DNA from: Leptospira selangorensis
GTDB taxonomy: Bacteria; Spirochaetota; Leptospiria; Leptospirales; Leptospiraceae
DNA: 64,000 nt
Assembly (NCBI RefSeq): GCF_004769405.1
Contig: NZ_RQES01000001.1
Location: 1-64,000, forward strand
Direction: 5' to 3'
Of this stretch, positions 5,884 to 16,325 are shown in pieces; positions within the stretch are counted from its first letter, which is position 1, and every line of letters begins with the position of its first letter. The position numbers and the translations under genes were made by a program. A model generated the notes under the pieces. It was given only the letters and a program-made list of their open reading frames with translations, was not told the origin of the DNA and did not search any database.

Positions 5884-8337
5884 ATGGATCATTCTTCTTC
5901 CAGCCCTGATTTTCGTCTTCTTTTCGAATCTGTTCCAGGTTTGTACCTGGTGCTTTCTCCCGAGCTCAAAATTATAGCAGTGAGTGATGGGTATCTCAAA
6001 GCCACTCTAACAGAGAGAGATAAAATTGTAGGCAGGGGAATTTTCGAGGTCTTCCCCGACAATCCGGATGACCCGGAAGCAACCGGTGTAAGTAATCTTC
6101 GCAGTTCCCTTCTCCGTGTTCTGGAAACGAAAGCTCCGGATACGATGGCAGTCCAAAAATACGATATCCAACTTCCTGAAGAAGAAGGCGGAGGATTTAC
6201 TGTTAAATATTGGAGTCCTTTAAATTCTCCTGTCTTAGACAAAAAGGGCAAAGTGATATGTATCATCCATAAGGCAGAAGATGTCACAGAATTTGTCCTT
6301 CTAAAAGAAAGGGGGGAAAAACAATCGGAGATGACAGAGACGCTTCGTTCCCGCACCGAAGAGATGGAAACGGAAATCATCCGCCGTTCTCAGGAATTGC
6401 AATCTGCAAATAAAAGTTTAAGAGAAACCGAAAAGATCAAAAACGAATTTTTTGCGAATGTTTCCCACGAGCTTAGAACTCCTCTTAGTTTGATCTTAGC
6501 TCCTGTGGAATCCATTCTTACGGATAAAAAATCCAATCTATCTTCCAATAATATCCAAATGTTGGAAACGGTTCACAATAATTCAGTCAGACTTCTTCAA
6601 ATGGTGAATAGTCTATTAGATTTTTCTAAATTTGAAGCCGGAAAGATGAAGGTGGAACTTGAATCGACAAATATCAGTAATTTGATCCAATCGATTTTGA
6701 AAGATTTCGAGCCGAGCGCTTTGGAGAAGAATATACGGATCCAAAAAGAGATACCCTCTTCCGACTTGTATGTTTTGATCGATCGTTATTTATTTGAAAG
6801 GATATTTTTTAATCTTCTTTCCAACGCATTAAAATTCACTCCTAAAGATGGGAATATCTCGGTTACTCTAACATATTCGAAAGAGCAACTTTTTCTTACC
6901 GTTCAAGATTCCGGGATTGGGATATCGGAAGCAGATCAAAAGATCATCTTTAAAAAGTTCCAACAGGCGGAAGGTTCTTCTACCAGAAAGTATGGTGGGA
7001 CCGGAATAGGTCTTGCGATGGTAAAAGATTTTTCGGAACTTTTAGGCGGCTCCGTAGAAGTTGACAGCAAATTAGATTCAGGAAGCAAATTTAGCGTCAA
7101 AATTCCGGCTCAAAAAGCGGAGTCAGGGGAGAAGGATCCTTCTTCTAAAATTTTCTCCCATTCTCCTCAATATTCTAGTTTAGAAATATCGAATAAAGAA
7201 GATACGGCTTTTTCTGATAAGCCTAAAGTCCTTATCTGTGAAGATAACGAGGATCTTTCTAGTTATATTTATTCCCTTCTTTCTCCTTTATACCAGGTCA
7301 AGTCCGCTCATAACGGAAAAGAAGGTATAAAATTAGTTTATACCTGGGAACCCGATCTGGTTCTTTCGGACGTGATGATGCCCGAGATGGACGGTGTCCA
7401 ACTCTGTAAAGAGATCAAGGCTGATCCTAAAATTTCCAAAACAATCGTAGTACTTCTTACCGCTTTAACTCATAGAGAAGCTATGTTAAAAGGTTGGGAA
7501 GCGAAGGCGGACGAGTATTTATGCAAACCTTTCCATCCGGAAGAATTGATCGTAAGAGTGAAGTCGCTTCTTGCTATTGCGGAAGATAGGAAAATAAATT
7601 TAGTAAAATTAGAGCAGAAAAACTTCGAACTGGAATTCGCAAACGCCGAGTTGGAAGCATTCTCTTATTCGGTTTCTCATGATTTAAGAGCGCCATTGAG
7701 AGCGATCCAGGGATACACTCAAATGATCTTAGAAGATCATAGCTCCGTTTTGGATGCCGATGGGATACGATTCTTAAATGTACTGATCGACTCCACGAAA
7801 AGAATGGAAAATCTAATCGATAACTTATTAGAATTCTCTAAAGTAGGAAAAAAGGAACTCAAGGATTCCACTTTTGATCTTACCGAAGTTGCGGAAAATG
7901 TAGTAAGTCAGATCAGGGACCAAACAGAACATAATGCTGAAATTATAATTCATCCACTCGCGAAAGTAACCACGGACCGAGACATGATGTCTTACGTATT
8001 CCAGAATCTGATCTCCAACGCCGTAAAATATTCCGCCAAAAAAGAAAAACCTAAGGTCGAGATCGGAGTTACTAATACAGAAAAAGGTAAAACGTTCTTC
8101 GTAAAAGACAATGGAGCCGGTTTCGATATGAAATATTATAATCGGCTCTTCGGCGTTTTCCAAAGATTGCATAGACAAGACGAATTCTCAGGCACAGGAG
8201 TCGGTCTTGCAATCGTACATAGGATCGTCACACGATACAAGGGTTCGGTTTGGGCAGAAGGTAAAATAGGAGAAGGTGCATCCTTCTTCTTTACCTTGGG
8301 AGAAAAAGCAGGAACTGCGGTCGGTTTCCGTAACTGA
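5884..8337 (+). CDS. Hybrid sensor histidine kinase with two kinase modules
   Basis: An 817-residue cytoplasmic protein with no membrane helix. Domains in order: PAS (about 10-135), coiled linker, first HisKA with H195 (NVSHELRTP), first HATPase with N-box N310/N314 and GTGIGLAM, receiver with phospho-acceptor D496 ([10 protein letters not shown]) and K548, then a second HisKA with H599 ([15 protein letters not shown]) and a phytochrome-kinase-type HATPase (GTGVGLAI, about 700-805). Two complete kinase cores around a single receiver is unusual. The second module may pass phosphate to a separate regulator. It heads a run of four signalling genes on the same strand, but 140 bases separate it from the next gene. 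Confidence 0.9.
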   Translation: MDHSSSSPDFRLLFESVPGLYLVLSPELKIIAVSDGYLKATLTERDKIVGRGIFEVFPDNPDDPEATGVSNLRSSLLRVLETKAPDTMAVQKYDIQLPEEEGGGFTVKYWSPLNSPVLDKKGKVICIIHKAEDVTEFVLLKERGEKQSEMTETLRSRTEEMETEIIRRSQELQSANKSLRETEKIKNEFFANVSHELRTPLSLILAPVESILTDKKSNLSSNNIQMLETVHNNSVRLLQMVNSLLDFSKFEAGKMKVELESTNISNLIQSILKDFEPSALEKNIRIQKEIPSSDLYVLIDRYLFERIFFNLLSNALKFTPKDGNISVTLTYSKEQLFLTVQDSGIGISEADQKIIFKKFQQAEGSSTRKYGGTGIGLAMVKDFSELLGGSVEVDSKLDSGSKFSVKIPAQKAESGEKDPSSKIFSHSPQYSSLEISNKEDTAFSDKPKVLICEDNEDLSSYIYSLLSPLYQVKSAHNGKEGIKLVYTWEPDLVLSDVMMPEMDGVQLCKEIKADPKISKTIVVLLTALTHREAMLKGWEAKADEYLCKPFHPEELIVRVKSLLAIAEDRKINLVKLEQKNFELEFANAELEAFSYSVSHDLRAPLRAIQGYTQMILEDHSSVLDADGIRFLNVLIDSTKRMENLIDNLLEFSKVGKKELKDSTFDLTEVAENVVSQIRDQTEHNAEIIIHPLAKVTTDRDMMSYVFQNLISNAVKYSAKKEKPKVEIGVTNTEKGKTFFVKDNGAGFDMKYYNRLFGVFQRLHRQDEFSGTGVGLAIVHRIVTRYKGSVWAEGKIGEGASFFFTLGEKAGTAVGFRN

Positions 8338-8481
8338 AATAGACATTTAACTCTATAATTTCTTTACTTAAGAGATAAATTTACTCTTCAAAGATTGGAT
8401 ATACTCAACTAATACGTCTTATATTTTAAGCTTAGAAACTTTCTCCTTGAGCCGAAGGGGTGGCGTTCAAAATTAGTTTGC

Positions 8482-11001
8482 ATGGGAACGGAAGTCCAAT
8501 CTTTAGCCTGGTTCAAATGGACACCTTACGCGATCCTTCCCTTAATTAGCCTCTTTCTTTCTTTTCTCTCTCTTAGAACAGGATTCAAAAGTAGACAAAC
8601 TTCCGGCGCTCCTGAATTCATCCTGGTGTGTCTTGGGATCGTTCTGTATAGCTTCGGTTATTTTTGGGAGATAGTCAGCATAAGACCGGAGAATATTATT
8701 TTTTGGGATAATTTCCAATTTATAGGCCCGGACCTTCTGATCGCTTCTCTTCTTTTCCTCTGCTTAAGAGTAGCAAACTTAAATAGATTCATTCACCCGA
8801 TCAGTATCCTTCTTTTTTCTATCATTCCTATCTGCACCGAAATCGCGGTTTGGTTCGGACCGGAAGAATGGATCCGCCCTTCTTTCAGATTCGACCCCTC
8901 CGCTCCTTGGTTGGCTCTCATCTACGAATATGGACCTTGGATGCAGGTCTATGTTATCAATTCAATCTCCATATTCACTTTGTGTATTATAATTTTGATA
9001 TACGGTGCTTGGTCACAAAGAGCGTTCCACAGAATAAGATGTTTGGTATTTATGATAGGGATCTCACTTCCTTTCGGAAGTCAGGTAATGACTGCCGGAG
9101 GTTTTATTCCTTTCATCCATCCTAAACTAGATATTTTTCCTTTAACGGCAAGTTTTGCTTTGATCGTTTGGATGTACGGTCTTTTCTATTTTAGGATCTT
9201 AAATCTTATTCCTTTGGCGAGAAACCAAGTTTTCGAATACATTCAAGATGCAGTTTTTGTAATGAATTCTTCCGGTTTCCTTTTGGACTGTAATGTTTCC
9301 GCTCTACATCTACTCGGAACGGCAAGGCTCAAACAAAATTCCAAACTTTCCGAATTTCTTCCCGATCTGGATGTTCTTATAGAAGAATGCCATGCCAGCC
9401 GAAAGGCAAATACGGAATGGAAAACGAATCATGGAAAATATTATGATGTTTCCGTTCGTTCCCAAAGAGCAGAAGGTTCTCATTTTACGATCGTAGTTTT
9501 GAGAGATGTGACCCAAAGGGCAATTTCCGAAAGAAAACTTTCGGAAAGAAGGGATATTCTTCAGAGTATTTTAGATTCCACTAGTATCTTATTCTTAGTT
9601 TTAGACGGTGATGGTAAATTAATTTTATTGAATAGAGCCTGCTTACAAACCACAGGATTCGACCTAATGGAGTTGGAAGGAAAAGTTTTTTGGGAAACGG
9701 AACTATTTGCGGAAGAAAGTAAGGCTATCGCAAAAGTTTTCGAACTACGATTCGCAAAGAAGAAGTTCCCAAAACACACAAGTGTACTTCTTAGGACCAA
9801 AGACGGAAAATCCAGAAGAACTCTTTGGGAACATAAAGAAGTTAGGGATAGAAACGGCCATTTACAATATGTGATCTCTACCGGAACCGACGCCACAGGC
9901 TTAAAGGAAGCAGAATTCAGAATAGAAACATTACAAAGAGCGAATGAAGAAATTCTAGCTCAAAAGGAAATCATCGAATCCCAAAAATTCGATCTGGAAG
10001 ATGCTCTTCAGAATCTAAAAAGGACCCAAGCAAAACTGATCCAAGCATCTAAACTTGCGGACCTAGGGCAATTAGCTGCAGGGATCGCTCATGAGATCAA
10101 TAATCCCATAGGCGCAATCCAAGCCGCAGGTTTTAATATTCTATCTTATTTAGAAAAGATCAGAACAGATTTACGTTCTATTCTTCCACTTCTCTCTTCT
10201 TTATCCGACGAAGATTGGAATTCATATAAAGAACTGATTTCTTTGGGAGTTTCTTCCAAAGAAATATTGATCGGTCTGGAAAGAAGAAGGATACTTGCAG
10301 AGATCAAAACTGAAATGAAGTCGGCAAATATTCTTTTCCCGGAAGAAACCGCCGATTTTTTTGTGGATTTCGGAATTGCATCTTCTTGGAAAAATTTCGA
10401 AAGAATATTAAAAAATCAGAATACAAGGGAACTTCTACCCTTCTTTTTAAATCTTTTGGGTCCGGAACAATGTGTGGATACGATCAAGACCGCAGTAGAA
10501 CGTTCCGCAAAAATCGTTTACGCGCTTAGAAGTTTTGCACATTTTGAGTCCTCTCATAAGAAAAGAAAATTTTCCTTAAAAGAAAATATAGATACTGTTC
10601 TGACATTATACCAAAATCTGTTCAAACATGGTGTTGAAGTTTCGACTAACTTAGATGGGATCCCGGAATTTTTAGGTTTTCCGGATGACTTAATGCATCT
10701 ATGGACAAATTTGATCATGAATTCCGTCCAAGCAATGTCGTATAAAGGTTCGATTGGAATAAACGCTGTCTTACAAGATAAAGAAGTAATAGTTTCCATC
10801 CGAGATAAAGGGCCTGGCATCCCTGCAGAAGTGAAAGACCAAGTATTTGATGTATTCTTTACTACCAAACCTTTGGGAGAAGGTTCCGGTTTAGGTTTGG
10901 ATATAGCGAAGCGAATTGTAGAGAAACATAAAGGAAGGATCTGGTTTGAATCTTCTCCTGGAAATACTATATTTTATGTGGGGCTTCCTTTCGAGGTCTG
11001 A
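8482..11001 (+). CDS. Membrane sensor histidine kinase (7TM-PAS-PAS-HK)
   Basis: An 839-residue protein. Residues 1-235 hold about seven hydrophobic helices of the histidine-kinase 7TM sensor type. Two PAS domains follow (about 245-350 and 355-475), then a coiled coil, the H-box with H537 (GIAHEINNPIGAIQ) and a C-terminal ATPase with N743/N747, DKGPGIP and GSGLGL. Between the H-box and the second DHp helix (RSAKIVYALRSFAHF, about 674) lie about 110 extra residues, much more than the usual hairpin. No receiver domain is attached, so phosphate probably goes to a separate partner. Only six bases separate it from the next kinase, so they are likely co-transcribed. Confidence 0.9.
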   Translation: MGTEVQSLAWFKWTPYAILPLISLFLSFLSLRTGFKSRQTSGAPEFILVCLGIVLYSFGYFWEIVSIRPENIIFWDNFQFIGPDLLIASLLFLCLRVANLNRFIHPISILLFSIIPICTEIAVWFGPEEWIRPSFRFDPSAPWLALIYEYGPWMQVYVINSISIFTLCIIILIYGAWSQRAFHRIRCLVFMIGISLPFGSQVMTAGGFIPFIHPKLDIFPLTASFALIVWMYGLFYFRILNLIPLARNQVFEYIQDAVFVMNSSGFLLDCNVSALHLLGTARLKQNSKLSEFLPDLDVLIEECHASRKANTEWKTNHGKYYDVSVRSQRAEGSHFTIVVLRDVTQRAISERKLSERRDILQSILDSTSILFLVLDGDGKLILLNRACLQTTGFDLMELEGKVFWETELFAEESKAIAKVFELRFAKKKFPKHTSVLLRTKDGKSRRTLWEHKEVRDRNGHLQYVISTGTDATGLKEAEFRIETLQRANEEILAQKEIIESQKFDLEDALQNLKRTQAKLIQASKLADLGQLAAGIAHEINNPIGAIQAAGFNILSYLEKIRTDLRSILPLLSSLSDEDWNSYKELISLGVSSKEILIGLERRRILAEIKTEMKSANILFPEETADFFVDFGIASSWKNFERILKNQNTRELLPFFLNLLGPEQCVDTIKTAVERSAKIVYALRSFAHFESSHKKRKFSLKENIDTVLTLYQNLFKHGVEVSTNLDGIPEFLGFPDDLMHLWTNLIMNSVQAMSYKGSIGINAVLQDKEVIVSIRDKGPGIPAEVKDQVFDVFFTTKPLGEGSGLGLDIAKRIVEKHKGRIWFESSPGNTIFYVGLPFEV

Positions 11002-11007
11002 GTTTTT

Positions 11008-13980
11008 GTGATCGCATTTTTAGATAATTTTTTCATTTATAATTCTTCAGCTAAACTACTTACGGCCACATACAATCCTTGGCTGGTAGTCCTTTCAGTT
11101 TTGATGGCGATATTTGCATCTTATATCGCTCTTCAGATCGTAGGACAGAAGGTTCCGGAATCTTCTCCACCGATTACAAAATATTTAATTTCTTCAGCCG
11201 GAAGTTTGGCATTGGGCTGCGGTGTTTGGTCCATGCATTTTATCGGAATGCTTTCCTTTGAACTCTGCACAACCGTTCAATATGATAAAAGTCTAACTAT
11301 CTTATCCATCTTTCCCAGTCTTCTTGCTTCCACAGTTGCTCTGTCATTCGTTAGCAAACCTAAAATTTCGGGTACGGAATTAATATTAGGCGGAGTACTT
11401 GTGGGCTCCGGGATTGGAGCGATGCATTATACAGGCATGGGAGCCGTGGAAACCGCTCCTTACTTACGTTATGATCCATGGTTCTTTGCATTATCCATCG
11501 TAGTTGCGGTGGTACTTGCGATTCTCTCTCTTTGGGTAAGGTTCGGTTTAGAAAATTTGAAATTAGGAGCCCTCTGGCCTTCTCTTATTTCTGCCACCAC
11601 CATGGGGTCTGCGATTTCCGGAATGCATTATACCGGAATGGCAGCTGCAAGATTTATCGGAGAAGATGATAAAAATCTGATATCTCAAACTGCGGATTCC
11701 ACATTCTTAGCCCTTGCCGTTTCATTGATCACGATCGCATTCACTCTGTTCGCATTTGCGGTAAACTGGTTCTTAAGGTATCGTGATCTAGTAAACGATC
11801 TAAGGATAAGCGAATCCAGACTTAGAACAATCATCACCACTGCAGTGGATGGCGTAATCACGATGGATTCTCAAGGTAGGATCCGAGAGTTTAACCGTTC
11901 TGCAGAATTGATCTTCGGTTATCTAAACAAAGAAGTGATCGGAAAAAATATCAGAGAGCTAATGCCTGATCCGTACTACACTGTAAAAGATAAAAACTCG
12001 GAGATAATGTTAAGTGCAGGCTTCGCTAAAATTATTGGAAGCAGTAGAGAAGTTATAGGTGTTAGAAAAGATGGATCCGACTTTCCAGTACGATTAGCAA
12101 TTGGTCACGGAAAACTTGCCGGAGAAGATCTATTTGTTGGTTTTGTAACGGATATCAGCGAAAGAAAAATGATCGAAAACGCATTAAAACAAAGCGAGCA
12201 ACAAGTGCGTTCCTTGATCGAAAATATTCCAGGGATCACTTACAGATGTCTTCCTAATAATGATTGGAATATGTTATTCATGAGTGATGCTTCCGAATCA
12301 ATCACCGGTTATCCTGTCCATGATTTTATAAGCGCAGGATCCGTACGATCTTTCAAAGATATTGTGCATCCTGATGATCTTAAAATGGTAGAGTCCATAG
12401 TCGATTCTGCAGTCGCAGGGAAAAGAGCATTTACTTTAGAATATAGGATCATCCACCAAAACGGAGAGATTAGATGGCTTTGGGATAATGGATGCGGAGT
12501 CTATGGTGGAAATGGAGAAGCAATCTTCATCGACGGAGTTATTTTAGATATCACAGAAAGAAGAAGGATCGAAGAAGCGTTACGTAAGGAAAAAGAAAAA
12601 GCGGAACTTGCAGCGATCACTAAAACTTCCTTTTTGGCAAACATGAGCCATGAGATCCGAACCCCAATGAATGCTATTTTAGGATTTACGGAAGTTCTAC
12701 TTTCAGACGAATTAGAAAAAAATCATAGAACCCATTTGGAAACAGTCAAAAGTTCGGCAAAATCTTTATTAAGACTTTTGAATGATATCTTAAACACTGC
12801 TAAGTTGGAAAAAGGAGCGGTGGAATTGGAAGAAATGGACTTCTCCCTTTTCAAATTGATCGCAGAATTAAAATCCACTTTAGGTATCAGCACTAGAAAG
12901 AAAAATTTAGAATTCGAAGTGATACAAGGTCCAGATCTTCCTGAATTTTATAAGGGAGATTCTTTAAGGATCAGACAAATCCTGATGAACCTGATCGGTA
13001 ACGCTGTCAAATTCACTGATAATGGAAAAGTAAGTTTAAAAGTAACCAGAGAAGAAGGAAACCTTCACTTTGCGGTACAAGATACTGGGATCGGAATCCA
13101 AGCAGATCGTTTGGATAAAATTTTTGAACCGTTCACTCAGGCAGACATTTCCACAACAAGACGTTTTGGTGGAACAGGATTAGGGACCACAATCTGTAAA
13201 CAGCTAACGGAATTGATGGGCGGTAGGATCTGGGCAGAGAGTGTTATCGGGAAAGGAAGTACATTCCATGTACTTCTTCCTTTGGAAGAAGGGAAACCTA
13301 GACAAGAAAACAAGGTGCAAACAGGGATCAAACTTCCTTCTTTAAAGATCCTTGTTGTGGATGATGTGGAAAAAAATACGGAATTAATTTCCCTCCTTCT
13401 GCAAAACCTAGGGCATCAGGTGGAATCGTCGTATAACGGCGAAGACGCGGTAAAAAAAGTCACGACTGGATCTTTTGATCTGGTTCTAATGGACGTACAG
13501 ATGCCCGGATTGGATGGTCGCCAGGCAACTAAAGTAATCCGAATGCATGAGGCCCAGGAAAATGTTTCCAAGACCCCTATTTTAGCATTGACCGCAAGCG
13601 TATTTGAAGAAGATAAAAATGCAGCGACTGCGGCCGGGATGGACGGATTTGTCTCCAAGCCTGTGGAGATGGATCAGCTGATAGCTGAGATCGCAAGAGT
13701 ATTAGATTATTCTGAAATGATCGAAAATCCGGAAATTGCTCTTTCCGAAAAGGAAGGAGCGGAATGGGATCCTAAAAAAGCGTCCGTTCTAGCAAAAGAA
13801 CTATCCGACTCTTTCCAAAGAGGTTCGATAGAAGAAGATTATTTAGAAGAATTTTCGGATCTGATCCGAACAAAAGTGGAAAATTCCGATTTTAAATCTT
13901 TTCGTTCTAAAATAGAACAATTCGAATTCGAAGAGGCATATACTCTTCTTAAAAAATTCGTTACCCAACTCGAATTATAA
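11008..13980 (+). CDS. MHYT-PAS-PAS hybrid histidine kinase
   Basis: A 990-residue membrane protein starting at GTG, six bases after the previous stop. An N-terminal MHYT sensor of about seven helices carries three motifs: MHFIGM (76-81), MHYTGM (139-144) and MHYTGM (206-211). MHYT domains are proposed to bind copper and sense diatomic gases. Two PAS domains follow (about 270-390 and 395-520). The kinase core has H548 (NMSHEIRTPMNAIL) and GGTGLGT. A receiver has D829 (LMDVQMPGLDG) and K884. The last 90 residues are acidic and helical without a clear Hpt histidine. Likely co-expressed with the kinase before it and the HD-GYP protein after it. Confidence 0.92.
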   Translation: MIAFLDNFFIYNSSAKLLTATYNPWLVVLSVLMAIFASYIALQIVGQKVPESSPPITKYLISSAGSLALGCGVWSMHFIGMLSFELCTTVQYDKSLTILSIFPSLLASTVALSFVSKPKISGTELILGGVLVGSGIGAMHYTGMGAVETAPYLRYDPWFFALSIVVAVVLAILSLWVRFGLENLKLGALWPSLISATTMGSAISGMHYTGMAAARFIGEDDKNLISQTADSTFLALAVSLITIAFTLFAFAVNWFLRYRDLVNDLRISESRLRTIITTAVDGVITMDSQGRIREFNRSAELIFGYLNKEVIGKNIRELMPDPYYTVKDKNSEIMLSAGFAKIIGSSREVIGVRKDGSDFPVRLAIGHGKLAGEDLFVGFVTDISERKMIENALKQSEQQVRSLIENIPGITYRCLPNNDWNMLFMSDASESITGYPVHDFISAGSVRSFKDIVHPDDLKMVESIVDSAVAGKRAFTLEYRIIHQNGEIRWLWDNGCGVYGGNGEAIFIDGVILDITERRRIEEALRKEKEKAELAAITKTSFLANMSHEIRTPMNAILGFTEVLLSDELEKNHRTHLETVKSSAKSLLRLLNDILNTAKLEKGAVELEEMDFSLFKLIAELKSTLGISTRKKNLEFEVIQGPDLPEFYKGDSLRIRQILMNLIGNAVKFTDNGKVSLKVTREEGNLHFAVQDTGIGIQADRLDKIFEPFTQADISTTRRFGGTGLGTTICKQLTELMGGRIWAESVIGKGSTFHVLLPLEEGKPRQENKVQTGIKLPSLKILVVDDVEKNTELISLLLQNLGHQVESSYNGEDAVKKVTTGSFDLVLMDVQMPGLDGRQATKVIRMHEAQENVSKTPILALTASVFEEDKNAATAAGMDGFVSKPVEMDQLIAEIARVLDYSEMIENPEIALSEKEGAEWDPKKASVLAKELSDSFQRGSIEEDYLEEFSDLIRTKVENSDFKSFRSKIEQFEFEEAYTLLKKFVTQLEL

Positions 13981-13999
13981 ACGGATTTCGGAAAATAGA

Positions 14000-14995
14000 A
14001 TGAGCCATCCACTTGATGACAGACCTAAAATTTTGGTCGTAGACGATGAAGCAGCAAACCTGCAAGTACTCAAACAAATATTACAAGAAGATTATAGACT
14101 TTTTTTCGCGAAAGACGGGATCAAAGCTATAGAATTAGCTATTTCAGAAAAACCAAATCTTATCCTTTTGGACGTGATGATGCCTGGAATGACCGGGCAT
14201 GAAACCTGTAAAAAACTCAGAAACGAACCTTCTACTTCAAGAATGCCTGTGATTTTCGTGACGGCAATGGCGGAAGAAGAAGATGAGGCGGATGGTTTCG
14301 AAGCGGGAGCAGTAGACTATATTACAAAACCTGTAAGTCCTGCGATCGTTAAGGCAAGAGTAAAAACACATCTTTCTTTGGTCAGAAACGATGAGTTAAA
14401 GGAAACTAGGTTACAGATCATCCAAAGATTAGGACTGGCAGCGGAATACAAGGACAATGAAACAGGTCTTCATGTGATCCGAATGAGTCATTATTCTCAA
14501 ACTCTAGCGAAGGCTTTAGGTTATTCTCAGGAAACTGCAGATAAAATTTTACATGCATCACCGATGCATGATATAGGTAAAATCGGGATCCCAGATAGTA
14601 TATTACAAAAACCAGGTAAATTAGATCCGGAAGAATGGGATATCATGAAAACCCATCCTACTATAGGCGCGGAAATCATTGGAGATCATGATTCTTCCCT
14701 CTTAAAAATGGCAAAAAGTATCGCTTTAAACCACCACGAAAAATGGGATGGGAGCGGTTATCCGAACGGGATTAAAGGAGATACAATTCCGGTAGAAGCG
14801 AGGATCGTAACGATCGCGGACGTATTCGATGCGCTCACTACCGAAAGACCTTACAAAAAAGCCTGGAGTATAGAAGACGCGGTCAATCATATCCGAAAAG
14901 GTGCCGGATCTCATTTTGACCCAGGTCTTGTTCCTATCTTCTTAAATTTGATGCCTGATCTTTTAGCGATCAGAGAACGTTGGGCAGAAACCTAA
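14000..14995 (+). CDS. Response regulator with HD-GYP phosphodiesterase domain
   Basis: This 331-residue protein joins a receiver (acidic pocket near DDE, phospho-acceptor D58 in LLDVMMPG, K110) to an HD-GYP domain. The catalytic residues are present: H190-D191 in MHDIGK, H245-H246-E247, and the GYP signature in DGSGYP. HD-GYP enzymes hydrolyse cyclic-di-GMP. It starts 19 bases after the hybrid kinase, which makes that kinase, or the receiver-less kinase before it, the obvious phosphate donor. The set probably links a membrane or redox signal to cyclic-di-GMP breakdown. Confidence 0.93.
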   Translation: MSHPLDDRPKILVVDDEAANLQVLKQILQEDYRLFFAKDGIKAIELAISEKPNLILLDVMMPGMTGHETCKKLRNEPSTSRMPVIFVTAMAEEEDEADGFEAGAVDYITKPVSPAIVKARVKTHLSLVRNDELKETRLQIIQRLGLAAEYKDNETGLHVIRMSHYSQTLAKALGYSQETADKILHASPMHDIGKIGIPDSILQKPGKLDPEEWDIMKTHPTIGAEIIGDHDSSLLKMAKSIALNHHEKWDGSGYPNGIKGDTIPVEARIVTIADVFDALTTERPYKKAWSIEDAVNHIRKGAGSHFDPGLVPIFLNLMPDLLAIRERWAET

Positions 14996-14998
14996 AAT

Positions 14999-15682
14999 TT
15001 AAAGTACACCTTTAGGTGGAAGAAAAAGTATCTCATCCTGGTTGAAACTTGCAGGAAGAGAATATAAACTTTCTAGAAAAATTGCAGCGTCCGACGCAGG
15101 TATCATATCTTCTCTTTTAAACCCTTCTCTTCCATCCCAAATTGGAGTATCGATCGCTCCTGCATATACGGTAGTCACTCTTATTCCACGATCCTTTACT
15201 TCTTCCCGAATTGCTTTTGCGAAACCGGCCAGACCATGTTTAGAAGCGCAATAAGGAGAAGATTCCGGAAATCCCTGTTTCCCCGCAGTGGAAGATATAT
15301 AACATAGAAGAGATCCCTTCTTCATAGAAGGCAAAAGTTTAGAAGTTAGTAAAATAGGAGCACTTAAATTTAGGGTAAGATGTTTTTGAAGATCTTCCCA
15401 TTCCAGATTTTCTATCTTTAAGAATAAGCCATCCCCGGAAGCGAAATAGATTGCATGAATCTCTTTCCAAAATCGCAAAAGTGAAGAAGTAAACTTGAGG
15501 ATCTGGTCTTTGTCCCCCAGATCGCAAAGATAATTTGTCCCTTTTTCTAGATCTTTCTCCAAGGGGACTCCGCGTCTGGAGATCCCGATCGGAAAATATT
15601 CAGGATTTGTATTCAATTTTTCTAATAAAGATCTGCCGATCCCAGATCCGGCCCCGACTACCAGGATATTTTTGGGTTCCAT
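14999..15682 (-). CDS. Short-chain dehydrogenase/reductase
   Basis: A 227-residue classical SDR. The dinucleotide-binding motif GAGSGIG is at residues 10-16, and the catalytic Ser (ISSTAG, about 130) and YxxxK (Y144, K148) are present. The substrate cannot be told. Its start is four bases after the stop of mtnB, so it is the last gene of the mtnD-mtnB operon. No methionine-salvage step classically needs an SDR, so the link may be convenience or a side reaction on a salvage intermediate. It is convergent with the HD-GYP gene, only three bases apart. Confidence 0.85.
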   Translation of the reverse strand: MEPKNILVVGAGSGIGRSLLEKLNTNPEYFPIGISRRGVPLEKDLEKGTNYLCDLGDKDQILKFTSSLLRFWKEIHAIYFASGDGLFLKIENLEWEDLQKHLTLNLSAPILLTSKLLPSMKKGSLLCYISSTAGKQGFPESSPYCASKHGLAGFAKAIREEVKDRGIRVTTVYAGAIDTPIWDGREGFKREDMIPASDAAIFLESLYSLPASFNQDEILFLPPKGVL

Positions 15683-15686
15683 GTTC

Positions 15687-16322
15687 TTACTTGGACATTG
15701 CCCGCACTTTTAGTATAAAATCCGCAGCTTCCAGATGTCGATTTGCCTGGATCAGATCTTTTCCCCAAACAGTAATCCCATGTTTTTCTATAACGCAAAA
15801 TGGAACTCTGGGTTTTGCTTGAATGAGATGTTGTTCCAAATGGTCCGAGATATCTTGGACCTTAGGATAATTGTATAGAACAGGAACGGATACATTCGGA
15901 TTCTCATCCCAAATACCGAATGCTTTTATAATTTCTAAAGGAAGAAGAGGCAGATCCTCAATAGGATTCTCTTTAGAAACTCCTATCTCGATCAGATTGG
16001 ACTCAGGAGTATGAACATGAAGAGAACATCCCATTTCTGGAAATGCTTTATAAACTGCTCTGTGGATAGAAGTTTCAGCAGAAGGTTTCAGACCTTCTCT
16101 ACCTTTCCAACCTTCTAATACTTTTCCAGATTCTATTTCTACAGGAAGAAAATCTTTTCGAGTCAGTTTGTTTTTATCCAAACCGCTTCCACTTACCCAG
16201 AATACGTTAGGATCTTTTTCATCTTTGATGGAAAGATTGCCTGCAGTTCCAGGCATCCATCCTTTAGAATGATATAGTACTCCTGACTCCGCAAGGCGGG
16301 CCAGGATTTTTTTTTGGGACAT
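15687..16322 (-). CDS. mtnB: Methylthioribulose-1-phosphate dehydratase
   Basis: A 211-residue class II aldolase-fold enzyme. TAGNLS near the N-terminus, VSGSGLDK, SAETSIH and the zinc-binding HVH pair in LHVHTPES match MtnB. It dehydrates 5-methylthioribulose-1-phosphate in methionine salvage, upstream of the acireductone dioxygenase encoded by the preceding gene. Gap to mtnD is three bases. The enolase-phosphatase MtnC that would link the two steps is not in the window. Fuculose-phosphate aldolase is the main alternative, but the mtnD context settles it. Confidence 0.88.
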   Translation of the reverse strand: MSQKKILARLAESGVLYHSKGWMPGTAGNLSIKDEKDPNVFWVSGSGLDKNKLTRKDFLPVEIESGKVLEGWKGREGLKPSAETSIHRAVYKAFPEMGCSLHVHTPESNLIEIGVSKENPIEDLPLLPLEIIKAFGIWDENPNVSVPVLYNYPKVQDISDHLEQHLIQAKPRVPFCVIEKHGITVWGKDLIQANRHLEAADFILKVRAMSK

Positions 16323-16325
16323 TCT

